Positions 27,581 to 37,884 of a stretch of DNA of 64,000 nucleotides are shown one piece after another (position 1 is the stretch's first letter; each line of letters starts with the position of its first letter). Source of the stretch: Glaciimonas sp. (lineage in GTDB: Bacteria > Pseudomonadota > Gammaproteobacteria > Burkholderiales > Burkholderiaceae_D); NCBI GenBank assembly GCA_012927585.1, contig JABBOY010000035.1, positions 166,875 through 230,874 of the forward strand, read 5' to 3'. The notes below the pieces were generated by a model, which worked only from the letters and a program-made list of their open reading frames with translations, was not told where the DNA came from and did not search any database. The position numbers were made by a program, and so were the translations under genes.

Positions 27581-29551
27581 CTACTCTCCTTGCGTTTTTA
27601 ATAAAAAGGGTTTGATCGAACCCGGTACGATAGTCGCGTCAAAATCGTGCATCAGGGTTTGCACGAAAGGATCATTCTGAATCGTTGCTTCCGCTTCGCG
27701 CTGACGCTGGGCTTGCGCAGCGTGTGCTTGAGCGCTGGCGGTATGCACCACCGCGCCAATTTCAGTAGTGAGGCGCAGCGGTTGGCTAAAATGCGTGCTC
27801 AATGCTGCGGTAAGTTTATCGACACTGCCGGAAGACAGCAGGGTTGCCATCGGCACCCGCAAATGCAATACAGTCTCGTTGCCATCGCTTGCCGCTTGAG
27901 CCAATTCGCTTTGCAAGGCTAATTGCTGCACCACACCGCGAATCGGCAAAGCCGCTGCTAGCAGCGGCCAGTTACCGTCCCAGCCCAGGGTTGGCAATGG
28001 ATGAAATTCCAGCGTTGGTACCGGCCCCGGTGCGGCTGCCAAAATCACAGCCGGCTGCGGCTTAAACGCTGTTGCGGCAGCGGCGGGAGATGCTGGTCGC
28101 GCGGGCGATTCAGTTTTTTTTTGAGCCGCCGCATCAGGAAAACTGGATGCGGTTGCCACTGGCCTAACCGGCGATTCATCCTCGTCCCACGGTGGTGGCG
28201 CACTGCTGCTGGTGTTACTTGCGCTGACAGGCGCACTTGAACTGGATCGGGTTACTGCGGATGTGGATTTACTGCCCGCGCGTGCCGCATACAAGGCGGC
28301 CATTGCCGGACTGATGCCAGGCTTTGCTGGAACCTGTGCTACCGCGGGAGCGGGACTAGCCGCTGCACTCGCCGGTGCGGCGGCAATCGAACTCGGTGCT
28401 GTTCGGATCGCCGGCTGTCGCACAATCGCTGGGGCCGTTGGCGCGCCGCTGACGCCGGGACGAAACGCCAGCATGCGCAACAGCGTCATGGAAAATCCGG
28501 CATATTCATCCGGCGCCAGCCCCAGTTCATTGCGGCCATGCACTGCAATCTGGTAAAAAAGTTGCACTTCTTCGGCGTCGAACAGAGCAGCCAGACGCAA
28601 CACATCGTCACGCTCAGGCAAGTCATCCGGCAGTGCTTGCGGCACAGTTTGCGCCAGCGCAATGCGATGCAGCAAAGTACCCAAATCCTGCAAAGCGCCG
28701 TTATACGACAGGCTGCGCGCTGCCATTTCATCGGCGACTGCCAGCAAACCAGCGCCATCCTCAGCCGCCAGCGCATCGAGCAGGCGAATCAGGAACGATT
28801 GGTCGAGCGCGCCCAGCATGCCCTGCACTGCTTCCAGCGTAATTTTTCCGGCGGCGTAGGCGATCGCCTGATCGGTCAGCGACAAGCCGTCGCGCATCGA
28901 GCCTTGGGCACCTTGCGCCAGCAGGCGAAGAGCCGGCAACTCGAAGGGAATTTGTTCCTGGCCCAGAATATTTTCCAGATGGTTGACGATGCTGCCGGGC
29001 GGCATTTGCTTAAGATTGAATTGCAGGCAACGCGACAAGACCGTTACCGGAATTTTTTGCGGATCAGTGGTAGCGAGGATGAACTTGACGTGTTCGGGCG
29101 GCTCTTCCAGCGTCTTCAGCATCGAATTAAAAGCGGTATTGGTGAGCATGTGGACTTCATCGATCATATAGACCTTGAAGCGTGCATTGGACGGCGCGTA
29201 CACCGCCTGCTCCAGCAGTTGCGCCATTTCATCCACGCCGCGATTGGACGCGGCATCCATTTCGATGTAATCGATGAAGCGCCCGGCATCGATGGCAGTA
29301 CACGCTTCGCACACGCCGCAGGGCTGGGCGGTGATGCCGCCCCTGCCATCGGCACCGATGCAATTCAGCGCTTTAGCCAGAATCCGCGACAGCGTGGTCT
29401 TGCCTACACCGCGGGTGCCGGTAAACAGATATGCGTGATGGAGGCGTTTTTGTTCCAACGCATGTGTTAATGCGCGCACCACATGCTCTTGCCCGACGAG
29501 GGTTTCGAAGTTTTTGGGACGGTATTTGCGGGCGAGGACTTGATATGACAT
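27581..29551 (-). CDS. dnaX: DNA polymerase III subunit tau (and gamma by slippage)
   Basis: 656 aa clamp-loader ATPase. [25 protein letters not shown] start, Walker [19 protein letters not shown], zinc Cys cluster (C-GADGRGG-CGVCEAC), Walker [12 protein letters not shown] motif LSRCLQF. An Ala/Pro-rich linker (about residues 370-500) leads to the tau-specific C-terminal domain. Codons 477-479 lie in an A9 run in this linker; loss or gain of one A leads to early termination, giving a gamma-like protein of about 480-505 aa. Followed by ybaB and recR. Confidence 0.96.
   Translation of the reverse strand: MSYQVLARKYRPKNFETLVGQEHVVRALTHALEQKRLHHAYLFTGTRGVGKTTLSRILAKALNCIGADGRGGITAQPCGVCEACTAIDAGRFIDYIEMDAASNRGVDEMAQLLEQAVYAPSNARFKVYMIDEVHMLTNTAFNSMLKTLEEPPEHVKFILATTDPQKIPVTVLSRCLQFNLKQMPPGSIVNHLENILGQEQIPFELPALRLLAQGAQGSMRDGLSLTDQAIAYAAGKITLEAVQGMLGALDQSFLIRLLDALAAEDGAGLLAVADEMAARSLSYNGALQDLGTLLHRIALAQTVPQALPDDLPERDDVLRLAALFDAEEVQLFYQIAVHGRNELGLAPDEYAGFSMTLLRMLAFRPGVSGAPTAPAIVRQPAIRTAPSSIAAAPASAAASPAPAVAQVPAKPGISPAMAALYAARAGSKSTSAVTRSSSSAPVSASNTSSSAPPPWDEDESPVRPVATASSFPDAAAQKKTESPARPASPAAAATAFKPQPAVILAAAPGPVPTLEFHPLPTLGWDGNWPLLAAALPIRGVVQQLALQSELAQAASDGNETVLHLRVPMATLLSSGSVDKLTAALSTHFSQPLRLTTEIGAVVHTASAQAHAAQAQRQREAEATIQNDPFVQTLMHDFDATIVPGSIKPFLLKTQGE
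28114..28122 (-). other. A9 slippage run in dnaX
   Basis: Nine A on the coding strand (CAA AAA AAA ACT). One A fewer shifts into a frame ending at 28045; one A more gives Gln-Lys-Lys-Asn-stop. The site is in the linker after domain III, where gamma ends in other bacteria. Confidence 0.6.
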
Positions 29552-29679
29552 GGCGTGATTTTACCTTATGGAGCAGCAAATAATAGAAGCGCCGTGGCAA
29601 GTCGGGATTTTAGTCGCATGCGCCGCGCCGAGCGCAGCCGTCAGTCACGGTCGCGTTATCGTGCTTTACGATAAATAGC

Positions 29680-29749
29680 ATACTGATTTATGTATTTTAA
29701 AGTCCCGCTTGTTACATAGTGGCAATAGCGGTATTTATCGGCATACTCC
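29680..29749. repeat. Palindromic intergenic repeat, copy 6
   Basis: 70 bp upstream of dnaX: CATACTGATTTATGTATTTTA, core CCCGC-TTGTTAC-ATAGTGG, AATAGCGGTATTTATCGGC and ATACTCC (29743-29749). Confidence 0.6.
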
Positions 29750-29816
29750 AACTATTTCATAATTTACGTAACTATTCAGCCGGCAAGACAATTAAGAGCG
29801 AAATGGTAATGATGTT

Positions 29817-29887
29817 GTAGGAGCGCACCCGGGCGCGACCAACGGCTGCAGTCTGACGACTGCTTTCGCGCCCGGGTACGCTCCTAC
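29817..29887. repeat. REP-like GC-rich inverted repeat
   Basis: 22-bp arms (29817-29838 and 29866-29887, one mismatch) beginning GTAGGAGCG with ACCCGGGCGCGA inside, loop 27 nt. The GTAGGAGCG...CGCGA form is the REP sequence type known from Pseudomonas and Xanthomonadaceae. The remaining sequence of 29552-30021 shows no gene I trust. Confidence 0.7.
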
Positions 29888-29955
29888 AAAAACCACTTCG
29901 GTTTGGAAGTTTCTTGATGCGGGCTGAATAGTTACTAATTTAAAATTTACAAATG

Positions 29956-30011
29956 AGTAGTGCAGGCCTCCGTGCCTGCGGCCCGGTGCAGGCACGGAGG
30001 CCTGCACTACT
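29956..30011 (-). terminator. Very long perfect hairpin after the RND permease gene
   Basis: Perfect 24-bp arms (29956-29979 / 29988-30011) with an 8-nt loop, 10 bp beyond the RND stop. No U-tract, so transcript end-protection or REP-type origin is as likely as termination. Confidence 0.65.
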
Positions 30012-30021
30012 AAACAACCAC

Positions 30022-33000
30022 TCAAACGGTGCGAACAATGTCATCCGGCATCAACTCCGGCGCAATCTGCAGCGGGCCACTACCGCTGAAGCGATCCAGG
30101 AACAGGTAGATCACCGGTGTAATGAAGAGCGTAATCGCCTGCGAAAAAATCAAGCCGCCGACAATAGCCAGACCCAGCGGTTGGCGCAATTCCGCCCCCG
30201 CACCCAATCCAAGCGCAATCGGCAGCGCGCCCATCAGGGCTGCCAGCGTGGTCATCATGATTGGCCGAAAACGCAGCAGGCAAGCACTGCGAATCGCATC
30301 AAACGGCGTCATGCCCTGGTTGCGTTGTGCTGCCAGCGCGAAATCGATCATCATGATGGCGTTCTTCTTGACGATGCCGATCAGCATCAGGATGCCGATG
30401 GTGGCGATCAATGTCAGCTCAAAACCGAACAGGCGCAAGGTGAGCAAAGCGCCAATCGCGGCCGAAGGCAAACCGGCCAGAATCGTCAGCGGATGGATAT
30501 AACTCTCATACAGCACGCCGAGCAGAATGTAGATCACGATCACCGCCAGCAGCAACAGGGCGACTTGGCTGCCTTGCGACGATTGGAAAGCGGCGGCGTC
30601 GCCGGCGTAAGAAGTGATCACGCTGGCCGGCATGCCCAATGCACTCTTGAACTGACCGATCTTCGTGCTGGCGTCACCCAAAGGTACGTCGGCCGCCAAG
30701 TTGAACGAAATAGTAATGGCCTGCAATTGCCCCTGGTGATTTACCTCTATCGGGCCGACCGTGCGGCGCACGCTGGCAATGCTCATCAGCGGCACTAAAG
30801 TGCCATTTTTGCTGCGCACATAGATTTTATGTAAATCCGTCTCGTCCTGGCTACCGCTGTCGGCATCCTGCAGGATCACCTCGTAACTATTGCTACTGGT
30901 AAAAATAGTGGAGACTTGGCGTTCTCCATAGGCACTGTAGAGCGCGGTGCGAATATCCTCAACCTGAACCCCTGCCATATTGGCGCGGTCGCGGTCTATA
31001 TCCAGTTGCGCCTGCAAACCTTTCAACTGGGAATCGCTAGTGACGTCGCGGAAGATCGGGTCGGCCCGCATTTTAATTTGCAACCGTTCCGACCAATCGT
31101 TGAGTTCATCGGCGCGCACGCTTTGCAGCACGTATTGATAGCGACTCTTGCTGGATTTTCCGCCCAGACGCAAATTTTGCACCGGACTCAAATAAACCGA
31201 CAAGCCGGGGATGCTATTGGTCTTGCGCCGCAGTTGTTCCAGCACGGCATCCATCGACTGCCGTTGCGCCTTTGGCTTGAGGCCGATAAACATGGCACCG
31301 CTATTGCCGCCTCTGGTACGGGCCATGACGCTCTCTACATTCGAATCGTTCTTGACGATCGCGCCTACCTTCTGAACCAATGCCGCCATTGCCGGATAAG
31401 AGACATCCTGCGGCCCCTCAATCGATGCGCTGATCTGACCGATGTCTTCGCTCGGAAAAAAACCTTTCGGTATCTCGATAAACAACACCGCAGTCAGGGC
31501 AAACGTGGACAACGCCGCCAATAACACCGTTTTGCTGTGTACCAGGCACCAATCCAGCCCATGGGTATAGCCCTTGACCACAGCCTGGAAGCCTTGTTCG
31601 AAGTTGCGATTAAGCCAGCTATCGTTTTCATGCGTCTCGTGGCGCAGGAAACGGCTGCACAGCATCGGCACCAGCGACAGTGAAACCAGCGCCGACACCA
31701 GCACCGCCAGCGACACCACCACCGCAAACTCGTGGAACATCTGGCCGATCACACCCGGCATGAAAAAAATCGGGATAAATACGGCCACCAGCGACAGCGA
31801 GATCGAGATAATCGTAAACACCATCTCGCGCGAGCCTTTCAGGGCCGCCGGCAGCGGCGCCATGCCCTGCTCCACATAACGCACAATATTTTCCAGCATC
31901 ACGATCGCATCATCGACCACCAGACCGACAGCGATGGTGATGCCAAGCAGCGAAATATTGTCCAGGCTGTAGCCGAGCCAATACATCAAGCCGAAACAGC
32001 CAATCAGAGAAATCGGCAGCGTCACCACCGGGATCATGGTGGCCGACAGACGCTTGAGGAACAGGAAAATCACCATCACGACCAGGAAAATGGTCAATAA
32101 CAAGGTGAACTTCACGTCGTGAATCGCTTCCCGGATCGAAGTCGCGCGGTCGTTTAGTATGCGCACATCGATTGACGACGGCATCTGCGATTTGAATTGC
32201 GGCAAGGTCGCCTTCACCGCATCCACTACCGCCACCGTATTCGCATTCGGCTGGCGCAATACCGCCAGCACGATGGCCGGCTGCCCATTCGACCAGCTTC
32301 CGTTCTTGGTCGATTCGACGCTATCAATCACGCTGGCAACGTCCTTAAGCCTTACCGTAGCGCCATCCTTGCTGCTAATGACCAAGTCAGCGAAGGCGTC
32401 CGCATTGCGCAACTGTGGATTCGCTTGCAGAGTCAAGCTCTGGCGCGCGCCATCCAGCACGCCAACAGGACTATTCGCATTGGCCGCGCGCAAGACGGTG
32501 GCGAGCTCATCCATCGTGATGTTGCGCGCCGCCAACTGATCCGACTTAACCTGCACCCGCACCGCATAACGCCGTTGGCCATACACCGACACCTGCGCCA
32601 CGCCATCGATGGTCGACAGCGTAGGCGAAATCAGGTTTTCCGCATAATCATCCAGATCGGCCAGTGAAATGGACGGCGATGTCAGCGCCAGCAGAAGGAC
32701 AGGTGCGTCGGCCGGGTTGACCTTGCGGTAGGAGGGCAATGAGGTCATTTCGGCCGGTAGGCCGCGTTGCGCGCGCAGCAAGGCTGCCTGTACATCCACT
32801 GCAGCAGCATCGATATCCCGGTCGGGCGTAAATTCCAACGTGATCGAGGTACTACCCAGGGTGTTGCTGGAACTGATGATAGCCAGGCCGGCGATAGTGG
32901 AAAACTGTTTCTCCAGCGGAGTCGCGACAGACGATGCCATGATCTCGGGGCTTGCTCCCGATAAGGAGGCGCTGACATTGATGACCGGCGTGTTGTAGCT

Positions 33001-33114
33001 GGGCAAGGCTGCAATCGGTAATTTGTTGTAGGCGAACAAACCGACCACGACCAGAGCCACCGACAGCAAGACCGTCATGATCGGCCTGCGAATACACAAT
33101 TCCGAAATATTCAC
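30022..33114 (-). CDS. RND multidrug efflux permease, MdtB/MdtC-like
   Basis: 1030 aa. Starts MNISELCIRRPIMTVLLSVALVVVGL, the usual first TM of AcrB/MdtC-type pumps; TM4 motif VVDDAIVMLENIVRYVE marks the HAE1 class. Two large periplasmic loops and 12 expected TM segments. Its ATG overlaps the adaptor stop by 4 bp (ATGA), so they are coupled. No outer-membrane factor is encoded beside it, so it may use a TolC-type protein elsewhere, for instance the one at 13005. Likely drug or bile-acid-like substrates by family; not determinable here. Confidence 0.94.
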   Translation of the reverse strand: MNISELCIRRPIMTVLLSVALVVVGLFAYNKLPIAALPSYNTPVINVSASLSGASPEIMASSVATPLEKQFSTIAGLAIISSSNTLGSTSITLEFTPDRDIDAAAVDVQAALLRAQRGLPAEMTSLPSYRKVNPADAPVLLLALTSPSISLADLDDYAENLISPTLSTIDGVAQVSVYGQRRYAVRVQVKSDQLAARNITMDELATVLRAANANSPVGVLDGARQSLTLQANPQLRNADAFADLVISSKDGATVRLKDVASVIDSVESTKNGSWSNGQPAIVLAVLRQPNANTVAVVDAVKATLPQFKSQMPSSIDVRILNDRATSIREAIHDVKFTLLLTIFLVVMVIFLFLKRLSATMIPVVTLPISLIGCFGLMYWLGYSLDNISLLGITIAVGLVVDDAIVMLENIVRYVEQGMAPLPAALKGSREMVFTIISISLSLVAVFIPIFFMPGVIGQMFHEFAVVVSLAVLVSALVSLSLVPMLCSRFLRHETHENDSWLNRNFEQGFQAVVKGYTHGLDWCLVHSKTVLLAALSTFALTAVLFIEIPKGFFPSEDIGQISASIEGPQDVSYPAMAALVQKVGAIVKNDSNVESVMARTRGGNSGAMFIGLKPKAQRQSMDAVLEQLRRKTNSIPGLSVYLSPVQNLRLGGKSSKSRYQYVLQSVRADELNDWSERLQIKMRADPIFRDVTSDSQLKGLQAQLDIDRDRANMAGVQVEDIRTALYSAYGERQVSTIFTSSNSYEVILQDADSGSQDETDLHKIYVRSKNGTLVPLMSIASVRRTVGPIEVNHQGQLQAITISFNLAADVPLGDASTKIGQFKSALGMPASVITSYAGDAAAFQSSQGSQVALLLLAVIVIYILLGVLYESYIHPLTILAGLPSAAIGALLTLRLFGFELTLIATIGILMLIGIVKKNAIMMIDFALAAQRNQGMTPFDAIRSACLLRFRPIMMTTLAALMGALPIALGLGAGAELRQPLGLAIVGGLIFSQAITLFITPVIYLFLDRFSGSGPLQIAPELMPDDIVRTV

Positions 33115-34301
33115 GATGGATTTTTCTGTTGTGGCTTGGCATTGCCCGCAACCGGGAGCGCTGGGAGTGTTGGGATATCGGGCCGAGCTTCCTTGACTAG
33201 CGCGCCGGAGCGCAGGTCTTGTGCACCTTCCAGCACCACGCGCTGTCCGGCTTCCAGGCCGGATACTGCCGCCTGCCCATCTTCAATCGTCACAATGCCG
33301 ACCTTGCGCGGTTGCACGGTATGGTCAGGCTGCACCACATACACGAACTGTTCAGTTGGCCCGGTGATAATTGCCTGCGCCGGCACCACCACCGCCGCCG
33401 GTAAGGTGCGCGAAATCAGCCGGACATTCACGAACGAGCCAGGCCAGAGACGCTTTTGCGGGTTGGCGAACTGCGCTTTCATCCGTATCGTGCCGGTAGC
33501 GGCATCCGCGGCATTGTCGACGAAAGACAGCTTGCCTTCGATCGTTTGCTTGTCTGACAACTGCCCTGGCAATTGCACAAGCACCGGAGCATCCAGTTTT
33601 GGATAAGTCGCGATGATGTTGGCTAGCTCGCGCTCAGGCACCGAAAAACTGACTGCGATCGGATCGAGCTGCGAGATAGTCAGCAGCGGCGTAGCGCTCG
33701 GTTGTGCCAAGCTCCCCACGTGTACATTGATGGCACCAATGCGCCCGCTAATGCTGGCGATAATCTTGTTATAACCGAGCGCAATGCTGCTGGATTCGAT
33801 GCTGGCCTGGTCGGCGCGCATCACGCTGCGGGCGGCATCAACCCGGCTGCGCGCGGTATCGACTACCGCCTGCGAAACAAATTTTTTGGCTAGCAAATCT
33901 TCATTGCGCTGGAGCGTGCTTTCCGCATCCACCAGATCGGCGCGGTCTTTGGCCAGTTGCGCCTGCGCCTTGGCAACAGTGGATGCATCGCTGCGCCCAT
34001 CGAGAGTCAGCATAAGCTGTCCAACACGCACTTCCTGCCCCTCAACAACATGAATCGCACGCACCACATTCTGGATTTGGGGGCGTACATCGACCGTATT
34101 GATGGCTACCACATAGCCGTTGAGATTGATCGTGATCGGAATCGATTTCTGCTCGGCTAGCACCGTCTTCACGGTTTGCGCCGCCCCACGCGTTTTGGAC
34201 GCGGCTGGTTTCTTGTTGAAGACCATGACGGAATAGACGGCACCCGCGCCCAGCGTCACGACCGCTGCAGTAATCAGTAAATACTTGAAATTCAAACGCA
34301 T
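33111..34301 (-). CDS. RND efflux periplasmic adaptor, MdtA-like
   Basis: 396 aa. N-terminal membrane anchor (YLLITAAVVTLGAGAVYSVMVF), lipoyl half-motif RAIHVVEGQEVRVGQLMLTLDGRSD, alpha-hairpin with LLAKKFVSQAVVDTARSRVDAARS, and beta-barrel ending FVNVRLISRTLPAAVVVPAQAI. Pairs with the downstream pump. The promoter should lie in 34302-34400; no regulator gene is adjacent. Confidence 0.93.
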   Translation of the reverse strand: MRLNFKYLLITAAVVTLGAGAVYSVMVFNKKPAASKTRGAAQTVKTVLAEQKSIPITINLNGYVVAINTVDVRPQIQNVVRAIHVVEGQEVRVGQLMLTLDGRSDASTVAKAQAQLAKDRADLVDAESTLQRNEDLLAKKFVSQAVVDTARSRVDAARSVMRADQASIESSSIALGYNKIIASISGRIGAINVHVGSLAQPSATPLLTISQLDPIAVSFSVPERELANIIATYPKLDAPVLVQLPGQLSDKQTIEGKLSFVDNAADAATGTIRMKAQFANPQKRLWPGSFVNVRLISRTLPAAVVVPAQAIITGPTEQFVYVVQPDHTVQPRKVGIVTIEDGQAAVSGLEAGQRVVLEGAQDLRSGALVKEARPDIPTLPALPVAGNAKPQQKNPS

Positions 34302-34628
34302 AAGGAATAATCAAAGTGATTTTTATAGAGGCAACTGTTGATATTACTTACTTAAAGTAATCCCGGTCAACCAATGGGTTGTATCGCAATGTATTACTGC
34401 GACCTTGGCAAACCCTGTGTTAAAGCCCGATTCAGAATTAGCCGCACAACAAAAAAATACGAATAACTTTATGTCGCAACGGTAAAGCACACGCAATCGT
34501 GCCTGAAACCCAGCAATTGCATGCAATCTACGCTAGTTAAAAATGACAGGGAAATACGGCAGAAGTACGGAAGGGAGGGAGAAAAATGGAATATTAATAT
34601 AAAGAATACAAAGGCTAAAGAATACAAA
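34302..34628. other. Intergenic region between RND operon and SRP RNA
   Basis: No gene seen. At 34601-34630 a direct repeat (AAAGAATACAAAGGCT, then AAAGAATACAAAGG) touches the 3' end of the SRP RNA; it may mark a local duplication of its 3' flank. Confidence 0.45.
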
Positions 34629-34724
34629 GGCGAGCCTGATCTGCGGCACTTGCAGGTAATGGCCGTGGCTGCTTCGTTCCCGACCTGACCAGGTTAGCCA
34701 TGCCACAATGCGCAGGGGCCCGCC
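34629..34724 (-). ncRNA. ffs: Signal recognition particle RNA (4.5S type)
   Basis: About 96 nt on the minus strand. The conserved apical part GGTCAGGTCGGGAACGAAGC followed by AGCC is the Ffh-binding domain of small bacterial SRP RNA. The 5' GGCGGGCC pairs with the 3' GGCTCGCC to close the rod. A perfect TATAAT (minus strand, 34737-34732) lies 7 nt upstream of the inferred 5' end. It guides Ffh/FtsY membrane targeting. Ends are inferred from pairing, not measured. Confidence 0.9.
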
Positions 34725-34780
34725 GGGGCGAATTATACCCGACTTATCGGCACCTGCAGCAGGGAGATTGAAGACAAGCT

Positions 34781-36265
34781 TTAGATTCCCAGTTCTTGCC
34801 AAATGGCGTCAATATGTGATTTGACCGCTGGCGTCATCTGGATCGTGGTGCCCCACACGCGACTGGTTTCGCCCGGCCATTTATTGGTAGCATCAATCCC
34901 CATCTTGGAACCCAGACCACTGACCGGCGAAGCAAAATCCAGGTAATCGATCGGCGTGTTATCGACCAGCGTAGTGTCGCGCAAGGGATCAACCCTAGTT
35001 GTAATAGCCCAGATCACCTCTTTCCAGTCGCGGATATTCACATCCTCATCCACCACAACGATGAACTTGGTATACATGAATTGGCGCAAAAAGCTCCAGA
35101 CCCCGAACATCACCCGCTTGGCATGGCCGGCATAAGATTTCTTGATTTGGACTATTGCCATCCGGTAGCTGCACCCTTCCGGCGGCAAATAAAAATCGGT
35201 AATTTCACCAAACTGCTTTTGCAGCAACGGAATAAATACCTCATTCAATGCCACTCCCAACACTGCCGGCTCATCCGGTGGCTTGCCGGTATAAGTCGAG
35301 TGGTAAATCGGGTCGCGCCGCATTGTGATACGGTCAATGGTAAATACCGGAAATGAATCCTGTTCGTTGTAATAACCGGTATGGTCGCCAAACGGCCCTT
35401 CCAGCGCATGTTCGTAACCGCTTGGATGCGACTCGTCCGCATAAATATACCCTTCCAGCACGATTTCGGCAGAAGCCGGCACCCGTAATTCGCTACCGAT
35501 GGCTTTCACCAGCTCCGTGCGACTGCCGCGCAGCAAGCCAGCGAACTGGTATTCGGACAAACTATCCGGCACCGGTGTCACCGCGCCCAGTATGGTGGCC
35601 GGGTCGGCTCCAAGCGCGACTGCGATCGGATACGGCTGGCCTTTGTTGGCTATCGTATGTTCACGAAAATCCAGTGCGCCGCCACGATGCGCGAGCCAGC
35701 GCATGATCACCTTGTTGCGGCCAATCACTTGTTGGCGGTAAATACCCAGATTCTGGCGCTTCTTGTGCGGCCCCTTGGTAATCACCAGACCCCAGGTAAT
35801 CAATGGCGCCGCATCGCCCGGCCAGCAATATTGAATCGGCAACCTGGCCAGATCGACGTCATTGCCTTCCCACACGACGTCATGGCAAGGCGCGCCGCGC
35901 AATTCCTTCGGCGCCATATCCCAGACTGCCTTAACCAGTGAGGCCAGGCCCAGAATATCCTTGAAGCCCTTGGGCGGTTCCGGCTCTTTCAAGCTCGCCA
36001 ATACATGGCCGATCTTGCGCAATTGGCTAACATCGTCGGCTCCCATGCCCAGCGCCACGCGACGCGGCGTGCCAAACAGATTCCCCAGCACCGGCATGCT
36101 GTGCCCGACCGGCCGCTCGAACAATAGCGCCGGTCCACCAGCGCGCAAAGTGCGATCGCACACCTCGGTCATCTCTAAATGGGGCGAAATCGGCGTGGAA
36201 ATACGCTTTAACTCGTCAATTTGTTGCAATTTAGAAATAAAATCGCGTAAATCTGAATATTTCAT
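34781..36265 (-). CDS. ubiD: UbiD family 4-hydroxy-3-polyprenylbenzoate decarboxylase
   Basis: 494 aa, the length of E. coli-type UbiD. Uses prenylated FMN (from UbiX) to decarboxylate the ubiquinone precursor. Family start [22 protein letters not shown]; the cofactor/active-site segments [23 protein letters not shown] and [22 protein letters not shown] carry the conserved Arg and Glu residues. Given the aromatic-degradation genes in this window, a paralogous aromatic decarboxylase was considered, but sequence form and size fit UbiD of quinone synthesis. Confidence 0.95.
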   Translation of the reverse strand: MKYSDLRDFISKLQQIDELKRISTPISPHLEMTEVCDRTLRAGGPALLFERPVGHSMPVLGNLFGTPRRVALGMGADDVSQLRKIGHVLASLKEPEPPKGFKDILGLASLVKAVWDMAPKELRGAPCHDVVWEGNDVDLARLPIQYCWPGDAAPLITWGLVITKGPHKKRQNLGIYRQQVIGRNKVIMRWLAHRGGALDFREHTIANKGQPYPIAVALGADPATILGAVTPVPDSLSEYQFAGLLRGSRTELVKAIGSELRVPASAEIVLEGYIYADESHPSGYEHALEGPFGDHTGYYNEQDSFPVFTIDRITMRRDPIYHSTYTGKPPDEPAVLGVALNEVFIPLLQKQFGEITDFYLPPEGCSYRMAIVQIKKSYAGHAKRVMFGVWSFLRQFMYTKFIVVVDEDVNIRDWKEVIWAITTRVDPLRDTTLVDNTPIDYLDFASPVSGLGSKMGIDATNKWPGETSRVWGTTIQMTPAVKSHIDAIWQELGI

Positions 36266-36758
36266 TTTTTTATAGTGTTTTCAAAAGTGCTCTTATTGTC
36301 AAAGAAAGTACTGCCAAGTAGTTGATTTAATGGGTTTGTGCTGCGTAGCAACATAATTTTAAGACTTAAAAGTAATAGGAATTAAATTTTATAGTATTGA
36401 CTTGATATATTCGCGCTTTTACAATGCGCCGACTTGATGAGAAATATTTCTTTACTAGCACAAAAAAACTTGCTTTAAAAAATTTTTTTATTTGCACGGG
36501 GTTCGGGATCCCATTTGACACTTTAAGGAATGTTTTCAAAAGGCTTCAGCCTTACCCTCGATAAAAAAATTGTTTGTGACTGCCTGTTAAGACACAAAAC
36601 AGCCAGCTGCAGCAAACAATTCCGGCGTTTGTCGTGCGCACCATGCAACGGCAAACGATATTTCTGATTCACGACATGATTAACAAGTCTCTCGCGATTG
36701 TGCAGTTGATGCGCTATTAACGAGGTTCTGTGCGTGCCGTGACAGTTCAGGAGGTTCC
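36266..36758. other. Intergenic region upstream of the lytic transglycosylase
   Basis: 493 bp, AT-rich, shared by divergent ubiD and the transglycosylase gene. TTGACA occurs at about 36516 and could be a -35, but no convincing -10 follows at 17 bp. No ORF or structured RNA recognised. Confidence 0.4.
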
Positions 36759-37715
36759 ATGTTTTCTCAGATTAACAAGGCAATGTATAGCTATGCGCAA
36801 AAAATGGCTAAACAGCCTGCATTATGGGCAAGTTTCGTCCGCAAAACAGCTAAAAATTATGTCGTTACTGCGCACCACCCCTTATTAATTTTAAGCTTGT
36901 TTGCAATCGGCCTGTTCAGCCTGATTTTTGTCAAGCCGGAAATCGCCAATCAATTCAAGGCTCTATCCCTATTTGCCGCAGAACAGAAAATAGGCGTCCC
37001 CCTTGCGCCAGTACCCCCAGTTCAGGACGTGAAGAATACTACGGCGGAAGTTCGCACTGCCCAGCAAGAAACACCCCATACGACCAAGTTGCAATACGCT
37101 GGCAACGCTACTTCAATGCAGCAAAAATGGGTTACTTACTGGCTCTCCAAGCGTTACCGGATTGCGGGGGACGCCATCCACAAGCTGGTATTGACCTCTT
37201 ATAAGGTAGCTCACGACCTCAAGCTGGACCCTTTGCTGATTCTGTCCGTGATTGCTATCGAATCCCGTTTCAATCCGTTATCTGAAAGCCCGGTTGGTGC
37301 GCAAGGCCTGATGCAGGTGATGTCAAAGATCCATCAGGATAAATTCCAAAAACACGGCGGCGTTGAAGCAGCCTTGAACCCGGTAGCTAACATCAATGTA
37401 GGTTCGCGCATTTTGAAGGAATATGTGGTCGAAGGCGGTTCGATCGAAGCTGGCCTCAAGAAATATGTCGGCGCGGCCGCATTCGCTACTGATTTCGGTT
37501 ACGGCAACAAAGTCCTTTCCGAATACAGCTACCTGCAGGAAGTTGCTACAGGCAAGAAAGTGTCATCATACGTCACGGTCAGAGCAAGGCCACACGCGCA
37601 GTCAAAAATCGTCAAAAGTACCGAGCCTGCCGAACTGTCACCGACCGCAATAGATGACTCGCCAAAACACAAAAGTGATCAGAAGAACCCAACCGATCAG
37701 ATTGCCACCTTATAA
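36759..37715 (+). CDS. SLT-domain lytic transglycosylase, membrane-anchored
   Basis: 318 aa; ATG 36759 with a strong AGGAGGT upstream. One N-terminal TM segment (HHPLLILSLFAIGLFSLIFV, about residues 39-58) anchors it facing the periplasm. SLT motifs: LSVIAIESRFNPLSESPVGAQGLMQVM with the catalytic Glu, then NPVANINVGSRILKEYV and a final AAAFATDFGYGNKVL. Cleaves peptidoglycan to 1,6-anhydromuramyl products. The C-terminal 50 residues are basic and low-complexity. A bidirectional terminator follows. Confidence 0.9.
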   Translation: MFSQINKAMYSYAQKMAKQPALWASFVRKTAKNYVVTAHHPLLILSLFAIGLFSLIFVKPEIANQFKALSLFAAEQKIGVPLAPVPPVQDVKNTTAEVRTAQQETPHTTKLQYAGNATSMQQKWVTYWLSKRYRIAGDAIHKLVLTSYKVAHDLKLDPLLILSVIAIESRFNPLSESPVGAQGLMQVMSKIHQDKFQKHGGVEAALNPVANINVGSRILKEYVVEGGSIEAGLKKYVGAAAFATDFGYGNKVLSEYSYLQEVATGKKVSSYVTVRARPHAQSKIVKSTEPAELSPTAIDDSPKHKSDQKNPTDQIATL

Positions 37716-37731
37716 AGCGTAACCAACGCAA

Positions 37732-37769
37732 TAAAAAAAAGAGCCCGATAAAGAGAGGCTCTTTTTTTA
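37732..37769. terminator. Bidirectional rho-independent terminator
   Basis: A8-GAGCC ... GGCTC-T7 between the convergent transglycosylase and aminotransferase genes. Confidence 0.85.
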
Positions 37770-37812
37770 TTGTCAGTAAGGTTTTCATACCGTTCAAAAT
37801 ATCAAAAAACAC

Positions 37813-37884
37813 AGAGTATAAATAAAAAATTATGGCTTACCGCAATATATACATACAGATAATAAAAATACAAGCGATAGTATA
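37813..37884. repeat. Palindromic intergenic repeat, copy 7
   Basis: 72 bp ending at the aminotransferase stop: AGAGTATAAATAAAAAATTATGG, TTACCGCA core, ATAATAAAAATACAAGCGAT and AGTATATTA. Same order and spacing as copies 2 and 5 in reverse. Confidence 0.6.

Noticed and set aside
30916..31524. 202-codon plus-strand frame opposite the MdtB/C-like pump
   Set aside because: Shadow of a conserved RND gene; composition not protein-like.
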